The position numbers were made by a program, and so were the translations under genes. Positions 1 through 9,802 of a stretch of 64,000 nt of DNA are shown here, piece after piece. Below the pieces are notes generated by a model. That model saw only the letters and a list, made by a program, of their open reading frames with translations. It ran no database searches and was not told the origin of the DNA. Source of the DNA: Paenibacillus sp. AN1007 (GTDB lineage Bacteria; Bacillota; Bacilli; Paenibacillales; Paenibacillaceae); the NCBI RefSeq assembly GCF_040702995.1, contig NZ_CP159992.1:2009501-2073500 (forward strand), in the 5' to 3' direction. Position 1 is the first letter of the stretch. Every line of letters starts with the position of its first letter.

Positions 1-89
1 TGAAAGAGATTGATGTGATGAACATGACACCGCTGCAGGCGATGCAAATATTAAATGATCTTAAATTGAAGGCACAGCAATTATCCTGA
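1..89 (+). CDS. mutS: DNA mismatch repair protein MutS, C-terminal end (partial)
   Basis: Only the last 28 codons are inside the window (frame starting at base 3, TGA at 87-89). The peptide ends with the motif MTPLQAMQILNDLK followed by a short basic tail, which is the usual C-terminus of Firmicute MutS. It lies 22 bp upstream of mutL on the same strand, as expected for a mutSL operon. The identification rests on this short tail plus the mutL neighbour. Confidence 0.85.
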   Translation, partial: KEIDVMNMTPLQAMQILNDLKLKAQQLS

Positions 90-111
90 GTAACCGGGAG
101 GAGGAGAACCT

Positions 112-2454
112 GTGGCGAAAATTCATGTACTGGATGAACATATTGCCAACCAGATTGCGGCGGGTGAGGTTGTTGAACGGCCTGCATCCGTCGTGAAGGA
201 GCTGCTGGAAAATGCAGTGGATGCGGGGGCCTCAAAAATTGAAGTCGCGGTGGAGGAAGGCGGTCTGCTCCGCATCCGGGTAAAAGATAACGGCTCGGGC
301 ATCGAGCCGGATGATCTGGAGACGGCTTTCTACCGTCATGCGACCAGTAAAATAACCCATGGACGTGATCTGTTTCAGATCACAAGTCTCGGGTTCCGCG
401 GCGAGGCACTGCCAAGTATTGCAGCTGTCTCCAAGGTGGAGGTGCTGACCGCCAGCGGAGATGACGGGCGAGGACGACGGATCGTGATTGAAGGCGGTAA
501 GCTCTGCACGCACGAGGATGCTGCATCACCACAAGGGACAGAATTTGTGGTGAAGGAGTTGTTTTACAACACGCCTGCGAGACTAAAATATATGAAAACC
601 ATTCAAACGGAGCTGGGGCACATCTCCGACGTGTTATATCGTATGGCGATGTCACATCCCCATATCTCGTTCACCCTTCGTCATAATGAAAATACGCTGC
701 TGCAGACCCTCGGCAATGGTGACCTGCTTCAGGTGGTTGCAGCAATCTATGGAACAAGTGCGGCCAAAGCGATGCTGCCGATTCAGGGTGAAAACCTGGA
801 TTACAAGATCAGCGGTCTGATCAGTCTGCCAGAATGGACGCGCGCGAACCGTGCAGGAATGTCCACGATTGTGAATGGACGTTATATCCGCAATTACGGT
901 CTGAACCAGGCGATTCTGAAGGCCTATCATACGCTGCTGCCGATCAATCGTTTCCCGCTTGTGGTAATGCAGCTGGAGATGCATCCTTCGCTCGTGGACG
1001 TGAATGTACATCCAGCGAAGCTGGAGGTTCGATTCAGTAAAGAGGCGGAGCTGTATGAATTTGTGGAGGCGACACTGCGCGGTATTTTGCGGCAGGAGGT
1101 ACTGATTCCGCAAGTGCGGAAGCAGCAGATCAGACGCGGAGATGACAGTTCTTTTATTCAGGAACAATTTCTTTTCCCGAGAGGGCCCGTGAAAGAGCAG
1201 GATGTTAGCGAGGGGTACGGGCAGCAGGGTCCGCTGGGGAAAGAAACGATTTCTCCCAAACCAGCTGTCTCATCCCCTCTCTCAGCATTAGGAAAAGTTG
1301 AGGACGATCATTCGGATCTGGATGCCCCTGCGGAACCGGGAACTGTACTGGAGCAGAATACTTCTGGCGCAGCACAAACGGTTCCTTTGCCTGAAGCTCC
1401 GCCGGAGACATCTCAAGCTTCTGGACCACTGGACCAGTGGAATGATTCGCAGCTGATGCAAACTAGTTCTGCTGGTGAAGCGGGACAGATGGATGGGAAG
1501 TTATATAAGGAACAGATTGACACGGATGGAGAAATGAAGAATGGACGCGAGGATGCTGAAGTGTCTGGAAGCTCCGACAATAATTCGAGTTCAAATGCAG
1601 ATACAAGTGCGAGTACAGGCGAAAGTTCAGAAGTGAATACAGGCGGCGGTCCTGCGATGAATGCAGGCGACAGCAGAAATGCTGAACAGAGTCCTGCTGG
1701 ACGCAGTCAGACCGAAGCGTATCGTTCAGCTTCCTACACCTCTCCCGTGAGGGAAAGCCGTACATCATACTCCTCAGCCTCTGGTCCAAGAGCAGACCGA
1801 AGCTGGAAAAATACTTCGATGCCTGATCCGGTCAAGCTGGCGGCGGCGATTCAATCGGATGCTTCGATGCCTGCGTTCCCCGAACTGAGCCTGATTGGTC
1901 AGCATCACGGCACGTATTTGATTGCACAGAATGATGAAGGTTTGTATTTAATTGACCAGCATGCAGCCCATGAACGTGTCAATTATGAATATTATTACGA
2001 GAAGTTTGGCAATCCGGCTCAGGCTTCGCAGGAGCTGCTGCTGCCTATTACACTGGAGTTCACACCTTCGGAAGCGGAAAAGCTGAAGGCGAGACTTTCC
2101 TGGTTTGAACAGGCGGGGGTGTATCTGGAGCATTTTGGTGGCCAAACATTCCGAGTACGCTCTCATCCATATTGGTTCCCGAAAGGGGACGAAAAAGACA
2201 TTATCGAAGAAATGTCCGAATGGGTTCTCAGTGAACGCAGTATTGATGTAGCGAAGATGCGTGAAGCAGCTTCCATTATGTGCTCCTGCAAAGCTTCTAT
2301 TAAAGCAAACCAGAAGCTTACTGATCAGGAGGCAGAGGTTTTGATCCAGCGTTTGGGTTCATGCCGGCAGCCGTATACGTGTCCGCACGGACGGCCGATC
2401 GTGATTTCATTTTCAACGTATGATTTGGAAAAGTTATTTAAACGAGTGATGTAG
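112..2454 (+). CDS. mutL: DNA mismatch repair endonuclease MutL
   Basis: MutL couples mismatch recognition by MutS to strand nicking. The start is GTG at 112 behind a strong GGAGGAGG site. The N-terminal GHKL ATPase is visible (ELLENAVDAGASKIEV, DNGSGI, GFRGEALPSI). The C-terminal domain carries the metal-dependent endonuclease motif DQHAAHERVNYE, the SCKASIKAN motif and CPHGRP, so this is a nicking-type MutL as in organisms without MutH. At 780 residues it is long for the family. The excess is a linker of roughly 250 residues (about 345-600) very rich in Ser, Gly, Asn, Glu and Gln. It is followed 18 bp later by a methyltransferase gene. Confidence 0.97.
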   Translation: MAKIHVLDEHIANQIAAGEVVERPASVVKELLENAVDAGASKIEVAVEEGGLLRIRVKDNGSGIEPDDLETAFYRHATSKITHGRDLFQITSLGFRGEALPSIAAVSKVEVLTASGDDGRGRRIVIEGGKLCTHEDAASPQGTEFVVKELFYNTPARLKYMKTIQTELGHISDVLYRMAMSHPHISFTLRHNENTLLQTLGNGDLLQVVAAIYGTSAAKAMLPIQGENLDYKISGLISLPEWTRANRAGMSTIVNGRYIRNYGLNQAILKAYHTLLPINRFPLVVMQLEMHPSLVDVNVHPAKLEVRFSKEAELYEFVEATLRGILRQEVLIPQVRKQQIRRGDDSSFIQEQFLFPRGPVKEQDVSEGYGQQGPLGKETISPKPAVSSPLSALGKVEDDHSDLDAPAEPGTVLEQNTSGAAQTVPLPEAPPETSQASGPLDQWNDSQLMQTSSAGEAGQMDGKLYKEQIDTDGEMKNGREDAEVSGSSDNNSSSNADTSASTGESSEVNTGGGPAMNAGDSRNAEQSPAGRSQTEAYRSASYTSPVRESRTSYSSASGPRADRSWKNTSMPDPVKLAAAIQSDASMPAFPELSLIGQHHGTYLIAQNDEGLYLIDQHAAHERVNYEYYYEKFGNPAQASQELLLPITLEFTPSEAEKLKARLSWFEQAGVYLEHFGGQTFRVRSHPYWFPKGDEKDIIEEMSEWVLSERSIDVAKMREAASIMCSCKASIKANQKLTDQEAEVLIQRLGSCRQPYTCPHGRPIVISFSTYDLEKLFKRVM

Positions 2455-2472
2455 TTTTTTTAGGGGGAAATT

Positions 2473-3258
2473 ATGTATATAACGACGGGTGACAAGGAGG
2501 CTGCCTCTCTGGTGGAGCGTGCGCGTGCATTGGCCGCTGCAACCGGAGGCACCTACGTACCGCGCAGCAGAACGTCTCTGCCCAAACTGCTTGAGCAGTA
2601 TGGTATTCAGGAAATTCTGGTCGTGCTGAAAGGGAGGGCACGCTTGTTCCGCAAGGACGAGTCCGAGCTTGAATTTCATCCGAGTATGGGGTTTGTACGT
2701 GCCAAACGTGTGCTGCGGGGAGAATCTGACCCGATGCTGGAAGCGGGGGCTGTGGTTAAAGGTGATACGGTGGTGGACTGTACGGCAGGTCTCGGCTCGG
2801 ATTCGCTTGTATTTGCGGTTGCTGCAGGTGATCAAGGACGTGTTATTGCTTGCGAAAGTTCCGAACCTCTCTATACGCTGCTGCTTGATGGGATGTCTCA
2901 TTATGAAAGTAATGAGCCTGATGTAGACCGGGCGTTTCGACGGATTGAACTGCGAAATCAGGACCACCTGGAACTGCTTCGTTCCCTGCCTGACCGGAGC
3001 TGTGACACGGTTTATTTTGATCCGATGTTTCGTGAGCCGATGATGGATTCTAGTGCGATCAAGCCTTTGCGAAATTATGCGAATGCTCATGCACTGGCAG
3101 AAGAGAGTATTACAGAGGCAAAAAGGGTCGCCCGCAAGCGAGTGGTGATGAAAGAAAAGCGCGGCAGCGCAGAGTTTGACCGACTTGGATTTCAGGTGCT
3201 GGATCGGGCTAATGCAAAAACGTTGTACGGAGTGATTAATGTTGAGATCGGAAGTTAA
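2473..3258 (+). CDS. Class I SAM-dependent methyltransferase (RsmJ/YpiP-like family)
   Basis: 261 residues starting at ATG 2473 behind a GGGGG site. It shows a Rossmann SAM-binding motif (DCTAGLGSDSL, about residues 98-108), an acidic residue after the next strand (ACESSE) and a catalytic-region motif YFDPMF. The overall pattern resembles the RsmJ-like/YpiP family, whose characterised member methylates 16S rRNA; the substrate here is not evident from sequence. It sits between mutL and miaA and overlaps the start of miaA by 20 bp, so it is probably translationally coupled to a tRNA/rRNA modification operon. Confidence 0.8.
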   Translation: MYITTGDKEAASLVERARALAAATGGTYVPRSRTSLPKLLEQYGIQEILVVLKGRARLFRKDESELEFHPSMGFVRAKRVLRGESDPMLEAGAVVKGDTVVDCTAGLGSDSLVFAVAAGDQGRVIACESSEPLYTLLLDGMSHYESNEPDVDRAFRRIELRNQDHLELLRSLPDRSCDTVYFDPMFREPMMDSSAIKPLRNYANAHALAEESITEAKRVARKRVVMKEKRGSAEFDRLGFQVLDRANAKTLYGVINVEIGS

Positions 3259-4201
3259 TACAAAACCGAAGCTGCTGGTGCTGGTTGGACCGACAGCTGT
3301 AGGCAAAACGAGACTGAGCATCGAGCTGGCACAGGCTTTTAACTGTGAGGTGATCTCCGGAGACTCCATGCAGGTCTATCGGGAGATGGATATCGGAACG
3401 GCCAAAATTACACCAGCAGAAATGAAGGGCATCCCCCATCATCTGATTGACATTCACGAACCGGAATATCCCTATTCCGTGGCTGAGTTCCAGGAAAGCT
3501 GCACCCGCTTGATCCCCGAAATTCAAGAACGTGGGAAACTGCCTTTCATTGTGGGTGGTACGGGACTTTACGTGGAATCGGTATGTTACGGGTTTCAATT
3601 TTCGGAAAGCGGTTCGGACGAGGCTTTCAGGGAAGAGCAGTTCAGCTATGCTCAGCAGCATGGTGCACAGGCTCTTCATGATCGTTTAAGGGAAGTAGAT
3701 CCGGTTAGCGCAGATCGTCTGCATGCAAATGATCAGCGGCGCATCGTACGTGCGCTTGAAATCTTCCATCTCACAGGGGAGAAATGGTCAGATCAGCTGG
3801 CTGCGCAGAAAAAAGAGTCTCCGTATGATCTGCTTATCATTGGACTTACGATGGACCGTCAGAAGTTATATGCACGGGTCGAACAGCGCATTGATTTAAT
3901 GATCGAGCAGGGCTTGGTAGATGAAGTGAAGGCGCTGCTGGAACGAGGCGTTGCGAGAGGCCATATTTCCATGCAGGGCTTGGGATACAAGGAAATTGCC
4001 GCCTATTTGCAAGGAGAGGTCAGTTGGGAGGCTGCTGTGGAATGGTTAAAAAGGGATACACGCCGGTTTGCCAAACGTCAGCTTTCCTGGTTCCGTCATA
4101 TGAAGGATATTCAGTGGGTGGACATGACGGATACCGAAAATTATGAAAGTCAATATAATCAAGTGAGTGAATGGATTAAACTGAAATTTAACGGAGTTTA
4201 G
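3239..4201 (+). CDS. miaA: tRNA dimethylallyltransferase
   Basis: Transfers the dimethylallyl group to A37 of tRNAs that read UNN codons. 320 residues, typical length. The P-loop GPTAVGKTRLS is near the N-terminus, followed by the family motifs SGDSMQVYREMDIGTAK and HHLIDI, then GGTGLYV and the late motif GYKEIAAYL. The start ATG at 3239 lies inside the upstream methyltransferase gene. A terminator follows directly, so this ends the mutSL-miaA transcript; hfq has its own upstream region. Confidence 0.97.
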   Translation: MLRSEVNTKPKLLVLVGPTAVGKTRLSIELAQAFNCEVISGDSMQVYREMDIGTAKITPAEMKGIPHHLIDIHEPEYPYSVAEFQESCTRLIPEIQERGKLPFIVGGTGLYVESVCYGFQFSESGSDEAFREEQFSYAQQHGAQALHDRLREVDPVSADRLHANDQRRIVRALEIFHLTGEKWSDQLAAQKKESPYDLLIIGLTMDRQKLYARVEQRIDLMIEQGLVDEVKALLERGVARGHISMQGLGYKEIAAYLQGEVSWEAAVEWLKRDTRRFAKRQLSWFRHMKDIQWVDMTDTENYESQYNQVSEWIKLKFNGV

Positions 4202-4207
4202 CATTGG

Positions 4208-4247
4208 AAAACCTCTGCCTTTTCGAAGAAAAGCTGGAGGTTTTTTT
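4208..4247 (+). terminator. Rho-independent terminator of the mutSL-miaA operon
   Basis: An inverted repeat (AAACCTC...GAGGTTT with an inner TTTTC/GAAAA stem) is followed by seven T residues, 7 bp after the miaA stop. Confidence 0.85.
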
Positions 4248-4760
4248 AAATGTTTTTTAACACTATGAAAATGGAAAAAAACAACTTTTCAAAAATGTTT
4301 CAAGGAGGCTGTTTCAGGATAAAATTTAAGTGATCATTCTTCAACATTTTTAAAAATGAAAGTTTACAAAACAAGCTTCGAAGATAAGAAATCAGAGGTT
4401 AAAGCTCCGGCTCAGACCTTATGGAAAGCCTTGATTACTTCGAAGGATTTTTACCAAGCTCAATCTTTTTCTGCTAGAGTTTATTCACAATCTTGGCGTA
4501 CGAGCGCTTAAATTGTACGAGTTGGATTTGGTTCGCCGTTATTACGTGAAATTTGTCCCTCTTTTGCAAATCTGTAAGGCAGTGTATAATGGATATGTCT
4601 TCTAGTTTCCAAGCCTCTTGGCAGGGGGATGCCAAACGGAGGACAAGGGGTTTTTGTGGATTATATGAAACTGTTCATGATATAATAGCACGAAAGCTAC
4701 TCAGCGATATTGAATATTTCTTAAACTACGAATTCAAATGAACCAATGGGGGTACGGCTA
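4248..4760 (+). promoter_or_regulatory. Intergenic region with possible hfq promoters
   Basis: About 510 bp without a convincing gene. A 62-codon open frame at 4553-4741 has no recognisable product and no clear ribosome site. Two TATAAT hexamers lie at 4585-4590 (preceded by a TTTTGC/TTGCAA element at 15-17 bp) and 4681-4686. Either could drive hfq. No riboswitch fold is recognised. Confidence 0.45.
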
Positions 4761-5003
4761 ATGAACAAGTCCATCAACATCCAAGATACGTTCTTGAACC
4801 AACTGCGGAAAGAAAATATTCCGGCTACGGTCTATCTGACTAACGGCTTCCAAATCCGCGGGACGATCAAGGCATTTGACAATTTTACGATCGTCATTGA
4901 CAGCGACGGACGCCAGCAAATGGTCTATAAGCATGCCATCTCCACGTTCACGCCGCAACGCAGCGTATCGCTGATGCAGCAGGACAACGGCGGCGAAGCT
5001 TAA
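4761..5003 (+). CDS. hfq: RNA chaperone Hfq
   Basis: Small hexameric Sm-like RNA-binding protein of 80 residues. The Sm1 region ([20 protein letters not shown]) and the Sm2 signature YKHAIST are present. The upstream in-frame ATG at 4746 would add five residues but lacks a ribosome site. ATG 4761 has GGGGGT at good spacing and gives the normal Firmicute N-terminus MNKSINIQD. It follows miaA, the standard arrangement. Confidence 0.97.
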   Translation: MNKSINIQDTFLNQLRKENIPATVYLTNGFQIRGTIKAFDNFTIVIDSDGRQQMVYKHAISTFTPQRSVSLMQQDNGGEA

Positions 5004-5055
5004 AAATTCCGAAACCTTTTATTAAACCATTTCGTCTAGATGTATAGGAAGTGAA

Positions 5056-5084
5056 CAGAGCAACCTAATAAGGGTTGTTCTTTT
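5056..5084 (+). terminator. Terminator after hfq
   Basis: GAGCAACC and GGGTTGTTC pair (one G-U) around a 6-nt loop and are followed by TTTT. Confidence 0.75.
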
Positions 5085-5168
5085 CATTCCGGGCAAAATA
5101 GGTTTAATATAAGCTTGTGCTGTCAGAGAAATAGAAAACATGCAACTGAAAGGGAGTCAGGAGGGAAC

Positions 5169-7826
5169 ATGCCAAACGATCCGTTATCGAGGTCTAATAA
5201 TCGCAACAACAATAGCAAGTCCAAACAAAAAGCGAAACCAAAGACCTCTAAAAAGAAAAAAATTACGGGTAAGCGCGTTGGGTGGACTTTATTTTTCACC
5301 ATAGCCATCGCCATATTTTGTGCATTAGCTGGATATTTGTTTATTCTGATCAACGGTGAGAAATTGCTTAAAGCTAATATGAATAAAACGACGATTAATG
5401 AAACTTCAAAAGTATATGATCGCAACGGTAATATTATGGGCGAGCTTTCGATTAAAAAGCTTGAGCCCGTAGAATCGGATGATATTCCTGATTTGGTCAA
5501 AAAAGCATTCGTCGCAACCGAGGATAAACGATTCTACGAACACCAGGGTGTAGATCTCTGGTCCATTGGCCGTGCGGCGGTCAAAGATATTATGGCACGA
5601 TCTATGGTGGAGGGCGGCAGTACGCTGACCCAACAGCTGGCCAAAAATATGTTCTTGTCGCGTGACAAGACATTTTTCAGAAAAGCGACGGAAGTATCTA
5701 TCGCAACGGCTTTAGAACGTACGTTTACAAAAGATGAAATTTTGACAATGTACTTGAACCGGATTTTCTTTGGTCATCAGCGTTACGGGATCAAGGCCGC
5801 TTCGGAGTTTTATTTTGGACAAAAAGATTTAAATCGATTGGAGTTGTGGCAGATTGCAACCCTGGCTGCTATGCCAAAAGGGCCTTCTGCGTATAACCCG
5901 CTGAGCAATCCGAATGATTCAAAAGCACGCCGCGGTGTAGTCCTGCAATTAATGTTTGAACAAGGGTATATCACCGAGGCAGAGATGAATAAAGCAAAGG
6001 CAGTCGATTATAAGTACACACCGCCTGAGAAAGACAGAAAATATCAAGCCTTTATCGACTATGTGCTCCGTGAAGCGGAACGCGTAACAGGCATGACGGA
6101 AGACGATCTCAACATTGGCGGTTTCAAAATTTTCACAACGATGGACGCGCAGGCTCAAACGGCTATGGAGAGTGCTTTCTCGGATGACAGCTTGTTTGAG
6201 GCAAGTAAGGATGATCAACAGGTGCAGGGTTCAATGGTGATTATGAATCACGAGAACGGCAGTCTTGTTGCTTTGCTGGGTGGACGTGATTACCAGACGA
6301 AAGGCTACAGCCGGGTCACCCAGAGCCGGAGACAGCCGGGTTCAGCATTTAAACCAATTGTATCCTACGCTCCGGCGCTTGAGACAGGACAATACAGCGC
6401 GAACTCTGCGCTGAGCAACGCGAAGCAGTGTTTCGGCAATTATTGTCCAGGCAACCTGCACGGATATTCTTCCACGATCAGCATGACGGATGCTATCACG
6501 AAGTCGGAAAATATTCCGGCCGTGTGGCTGCTGGATAAGATCGGAGTGAATACCGGTGTTAACTTTGCGAAGAGTGTAGGCATCCAGTTAACGGATCAGG
6601 ACAAAAACCTGGCGATCGCTCTTGGCGGTCTCAGCAAAGGCACGAATACGCTGGAGATGGCTCAGGCATACAGTGCATTTGCGAATCTGGGCGAGTACCA
6701 GCAGGCTTATTCGATAAAAGAAATTAAGGATAGTTCCGGTAAAACGACCTATAAACATGATAAATCGGATACGAAACGAGTCATGAGCGAACAGAATGCA
6801 TACCAGCTTACACAGATGCTGCAGAATGTAGTTAACGATGGTACAGGGCGTTCGGCTCGTCTGGATCGTCCGGTTGCGGGTAAAACCGGAACTGTACAGA
6901 GCGGTATCGCTGGCAACAGTTCTAACCGTGACGTCTGGTTCGTAGGTTACACGCCGGAATGGACCGGTGCGGTCTGGATGGGCTATGATAATCCAGATGC
7001 AAAACACATGCTCAAGAACAGCAGTAAGCTGTCTGCAGCGTTTTTTGCCAAGGTTATGGGGGACGCATTAAAAGGCGTTCCTGTGAAGGATTTCAAAGCA
7101 CCTGCGGGAGGGCAAGCACCTCCGCCTGTAGAAGAACCGCAGAAACCGGAACTATCGGTTAGCGGATTGAACGCATCTTATGATCCTAACACGCAGACTG
7201 TCTCGCTAAGCTGGACTGGAAATGGCGATTCGAGTACACAGTATCGTATATATCGAAAGGAGACTTCAGAAGCCGAATTTACACATTTGATTGATTCTGT
7301 AGGTTCAACCAGTGCTCAGGATTTAAGTGCGCTGCCGGGTCTCACCTACGAATATTATGTAACGGCTTTTGATCTGTCTACCGGACAGGAAACCGGCCCG
7401 TCCAATACCGTCTCGCTGATGATTGAAGCACAGGAGATCGAGCCGCAGCAGCCAGAGCCAACAGAACCTGAACCGGGTACAGAACCAGAAGTACCAGGAA
7501 CGGATAACCCGGATAACGGAGGAACGGATAACGGGAACCCGAACGGCGGCAATGGCAATGGCAATGGAAGCGAGAATGGCAATAACGGGAATGGTAATAA
7601 TGGAAACGGAAATGGAAACAATGGCGGTGGCCCTGAGAACGGTAACGGTCAGCCAGGCGATGGCAGTAATCCGCCAGGTCAAGGTACAACAGACCCCGGA
7701 AGCGATGGCCCAAGTGATGGGCCAGTAACGACCCCGGGCGAAATCGTCACACCTGAAAGTGGAACGAATGGAGATAGTGGGGGAACGGAGACACCTTCTT
7801 CACCTCAATCAGGTTCGGGAGGATAA
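5169..7826 (+). CDS. Class A penicillin-binding protein 1A-type (transglycosylase/transpeptidase)
   Basis: Bifunctional peptidoglycan synthase of 885 residues. The start ATG 5169 follows GGAGGG; the frame is open further upstream but without a ribosome site. Order of parts: a Lys-rich cytoplasmic N-terminus, one membrane anchor (about 37-60), a GT51 transglycosylase with ATEDKRFYEHQGVD and GGSTLTQQLAKN, then a transpeptidase with the SxxK serine in QPGSAFKPI, SEN in SENIPAVW, and KTGTVQ. After the catalytic domain come a fibronectin type III-like domain (about 675-765) and a tail of about 115 residues rich in Pro, Glu, Asn and Gly that probably spans or contacts the wall. It resembles PBP1A/PonA of bacilli; the exact paralogue cannot be told from sequence alone. 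Confidence 0.93.
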   Translation: MPNDPLSRSNNRNNNSKSKQKAKPKTSKKKKITGKRVGWTLFFTIAIAIFCALAGYLFILINGEKLLKANMNKTTINETSKVYDRNGNIMGELSIKKLEPVESDDIPDLVKKAFVATEDKRFYEHQGVDLWSIGRAAVKDIMARSMVEGGSTLTQQLAKNMFLSRDKTFFRKATEVSIATALERTFTKDEILTMYLNRIFFGHQRYGIKAASEFYFGQKDLNRLELWQIATLAAMPKGPSAYNPLSNPNDSKARRGVVLQLMFEQGYITEAEMNKAKAVDYKYTPPEKDRKYQAFIDYVLREAERVTGMTEDDLNIGGFKIFTTMDAQAQTAMESAFSDDSLFEASKDDQQVQGSMVIMNHENGSLVALLGGRDYQTKGYSRVTQSRRQPGSAFKPIVSYAPALETGQYSANSALSNAKQCFGNYCPGNLHGYSSTISMTDAITKSENIPAVWLLDKIGVNTGVNFAKSVGIQLTDQDKNLAIALGGLSKGTNTLEMAQAYSAFANLGEYQQAYSIKEIKDSSGKTTYKHDKSDTKRVMSEQNAYQLTQMLQNVVNDGTGRSARLDRPVAGKTGTVQSGIAGNSSNRDVWFVGYTPEWTGAVWMGYDNPDAKHMLKNSSKLSAAFFAKVMGDALKGVPVKDFKAPAGGQAPPPVEEPQKPELSVSGLNASYDPNTQTVSLSWTGNGDSSTQYRIYRKETSEAEFTHLIDSVGSTSAQDLSALPGLTYEYYVTAFDLSTGQETGPSNTVSLMIEAQEIEPQQPEPTEPEPGTEPEVPGTDNPDNGGTDNGNPNGGNGNGNGSENGNNGNGNNGNGNGNNGGGPENGNGQPGDGSNPPGQGTTDPGSDGPSDGPVTTPGEIVTPESGTNGDSGGTETPSSPQSGSGG

Positions 7827-7869
7827 AAACACGTTATTTCGTGATCCGCAATGAAAGATAAGCTTTGTC

Positions 7870-7905
7870 AAAACTGCTTCCCGGTTCGCCGGTGAAGCAG
7901 TTTTT
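7870..7905 (+). terminator. Terminator after the PBP gene
   Basis: A long perfect-type stem (AAACTGCTTC...GAAGCAGTTT with an inner CCGG/CCGG) is followed by five T residues. Confidence 0.9.
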
Positions 7906-8132
7906 GTTATGCAGCAAAGACAGGCTGATGCACGATATCTATAATCAAGCAGTACATGATAAAATGTACAGAAGGCGTGGTTTTGAGTGTATTCATGAAA
8001 TATGGTAAGCTGTAACTATTCGTAATACGTTGTGAGGAGCAGGTGAGGTGTGCTTGCTCTTCAAGCAGACGTGTACTTGTTCACCAATCTAAATGCAGAT
8101 CATGGATCTGTAGTCGGCAAAGAGGGGTTCGT

Positions 8133-8696
8133 ATGAAACGGAAATTCGGGGATCGCGCAAACTGGCGCCGGATTACGAACCGACAATTTACATGCCGGTT
8201 CGTTCAGTCCAAAATTTTTACAGGTTATATTACGCTGTATACCATACAGGATTTGAAAGAACCTTTGTGGAAGACGTATGGAGGAACTACCTTTTGTATT
8301 GCGGACAAGGGATATTCCTGGCTGCAGTACTATCCAAAGGGAGAACACTTTGTTGTTACAGCCATGTTTGATAATCAGCAGCGGATCGTAGAATGGTACA
8401 TTGATACCTGCCGCAGTCAGGGAATTACGGATCAGGGTGTTCCTTGGTTTGATGATCTATACCTGGATGTTGTTGTGCTTAAGGATGGAGAGATTTTTTT
8501 GCTGGATGAAGATGAGCTTGAGGATGCTTTGTCTCGTAAACATATCACAACAGCAGACTATGATCTCGCCAACAAAACGGCGAAGGAACTGCTGCACGCG
8601 ATCGACGCACATGTATTTCCATACTTCCAATTATCATTGAAACATAGACAGACGCTGTTCGAGAACGGGGAGTTTCGCAAAAACATACAAGTCTAG
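8133..8696 (+). CDS. DUF402 domain protein, probable nucleoside di-/triphosphatase (YgaC/Ntdp-like)
   Basis: 187 residues starting at ATG 8133 behind AGAGGGG; the open frame extends upstream without a plausible start. The family signature is seen in the mid-protein aromatic run (GYSWLQYYPKGEHF) and in the acidic segment WFDDLYLDVVVLKDGEIFLL. Family members such as S. aureus Sav1646 hydrolyse nucleoside tri- and diphosphates using clustered acidic residues that bind metal; this is family knowledge. It is monocistronic between two sporulation/cell-wall genes. Confidence 0.8.
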   Translation: MKRKFGDRANWRRITNRQFTCRFVQSKIFTGYITLYTIQDLKEPLWKTYGGTTFCIADKGYSWLQYYPKGEHFVVTAMFDNQQRIVEWYIDTCRSQGITDQGVPWFDDLYLDVVVLKDGEIFLLDEDELEDALSRKHITTADYDLANKTAKELLHAIDAHVFPYFQLSLKHRQTLFENGEFRKNIQV

Positions 8697-8809
8697 TGTG
8701 CATTTTGCAAACGAGAACTTTTCTTGTACATCCTTCTAATATCTGGGCACCTGATAGAATACATTAATAATCAGGAGAGATCAGCCCGATAAAATAGAGG
8801 TGATGGCGA

Positions 8810-9781
8810 ATGAACGGACGGGTCATGGCTGCGGGTGGGCAGCCGGGAGGCAGACCTTCCAGACAAATTAATGTGGTATTACGTAACCAGGAGCCTCAAA
8901 TACTCGCTAAAGATGAAGCACTCTCGGTACAGGCAGCCAAAACGATAACGAAGCATGCACACTTTCAAGAGATTCAGGGTGAACTGGAGCAGCTGGTTGG
9001 ACTTGAAAACATTAAGGAATTGGTATTTGAGATTTATGCTTTTCTTCAGATTGCTCAGATGCGCTCCGAGGCAGGTCTGCTGAGCGGGGCACACGTGTAT
9101 CATATGGTCTTCAAAGGTAACCCGGGAACGGGCAAAACAACGGTAGCCAGAATTGTAGCCAAAATGTTTCAGAAGATGGGCGTTCTCAGCAAAGGGCATC
9201 TAATTGAAGTAGAGCGCGCCGACCTTGTCGGTGAGTACATTGGTCATACGGCACAGAAGACCAGAGATTTGGTCAAAAAAGCACTTGGCGGCATTTTGTT
9301 TATCGATGAAGCGTACAGTCTGGCTCGCGGTGGGGAGAAAGATTTTGGTAAGGAAGCGATTGATACTCTTGTTAAATCTATGGAGGATCATAAAAATCAG
9401 TTTATTCTGATTTTGGCGGGGTACTCGGAAGAGATTGATTTTTTTCTGCAGACGAATCCCGGCTTACCTTCCCGCTTTCCGATTCAGGTTGAGTTTCCAG
9501 ACTATACGATTGACCAATTGATTCAGATTTCGGAAATTATGGCTAAAGAGCGTGATTATATTTTGATGCCGCAGACCATACTCAAGTTAAAGCAGCATCT
9601 GCTTCAGGAAAAGAATGATTCGCTGCATGCCTTTAGTAACGCAAGGTATGTACGGAACGCCATTGAGAGATCGATCAGGCATCAAGCTGTTCGGCTGCTG
9701 GAGCAGTACACGGATGGGAGTCCGGGGAAACTGGAGTTAATGACGATTCGTACGGAGGATTTGAAGTTTGAACGAAAGTAA
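8810..9781 (+). CDS. spoVK: Stage V sporulation protein K, AAA+ ATPase
   Basis: A CbxX/CfqX-type AAA ATPase of 323 residues expressed in the mother cell and needed for spore maturation in B. subtilis. Walker A GNPGTGKTTVAR, Walker B GGILFIDEAYSL and the sensor region FILILAGYSEEID are all present, with an arginine finger area LPSRFPI. ATG 8810 follows AGGTGATGG. Position upstream of hflX matches B. subtilis spoVK-ynbA. It ends with its own terminator at 9803-9830. Confidence 0.95.
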   Translation: MNGRVMAAGGQPGGRPSRQINVVLRNQEPQILAKDEALSVQAAKTITKHAHFQEIQGELEQLVGLENIKELVFEIYAFLQIAQMRSEAGLLSGAHVYHMVFKGNPGTGKTTVARIVAKMFQKMGVLSKGHLIEVERADLVGEYIGHTAQKTRDLVKKALGGILFIDEAYSLARGGEKDFGKEAIDTLVKSMEDHKNQFILILAGYSEEIDFFLQTNPGLPSRFPIQVEFPDYTIDQLIQISEIMAKERDYILMPQTILKLKQHLLQEKNDSLHAFSNARYVRNAIERSIRHQAVRLLEQYTDGSPGKLELMTIRTEDLKFERK

Positions 9782-9802
9782 GCGATAATAGCCTTTTAAC
9801 AC

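Noticed and set aside
4553..4741. 62-codon ORF upstream of hfq
   Set aside because: No ribosome site, product without protein-like character, and promoter-like elements lie inside it.
7323..7728. Overlapping ORFs on both strands in the PBP tail
   Set aside because: They are shadows created by the low-complexity N/G/P/E coding repeat of the PBP gene.
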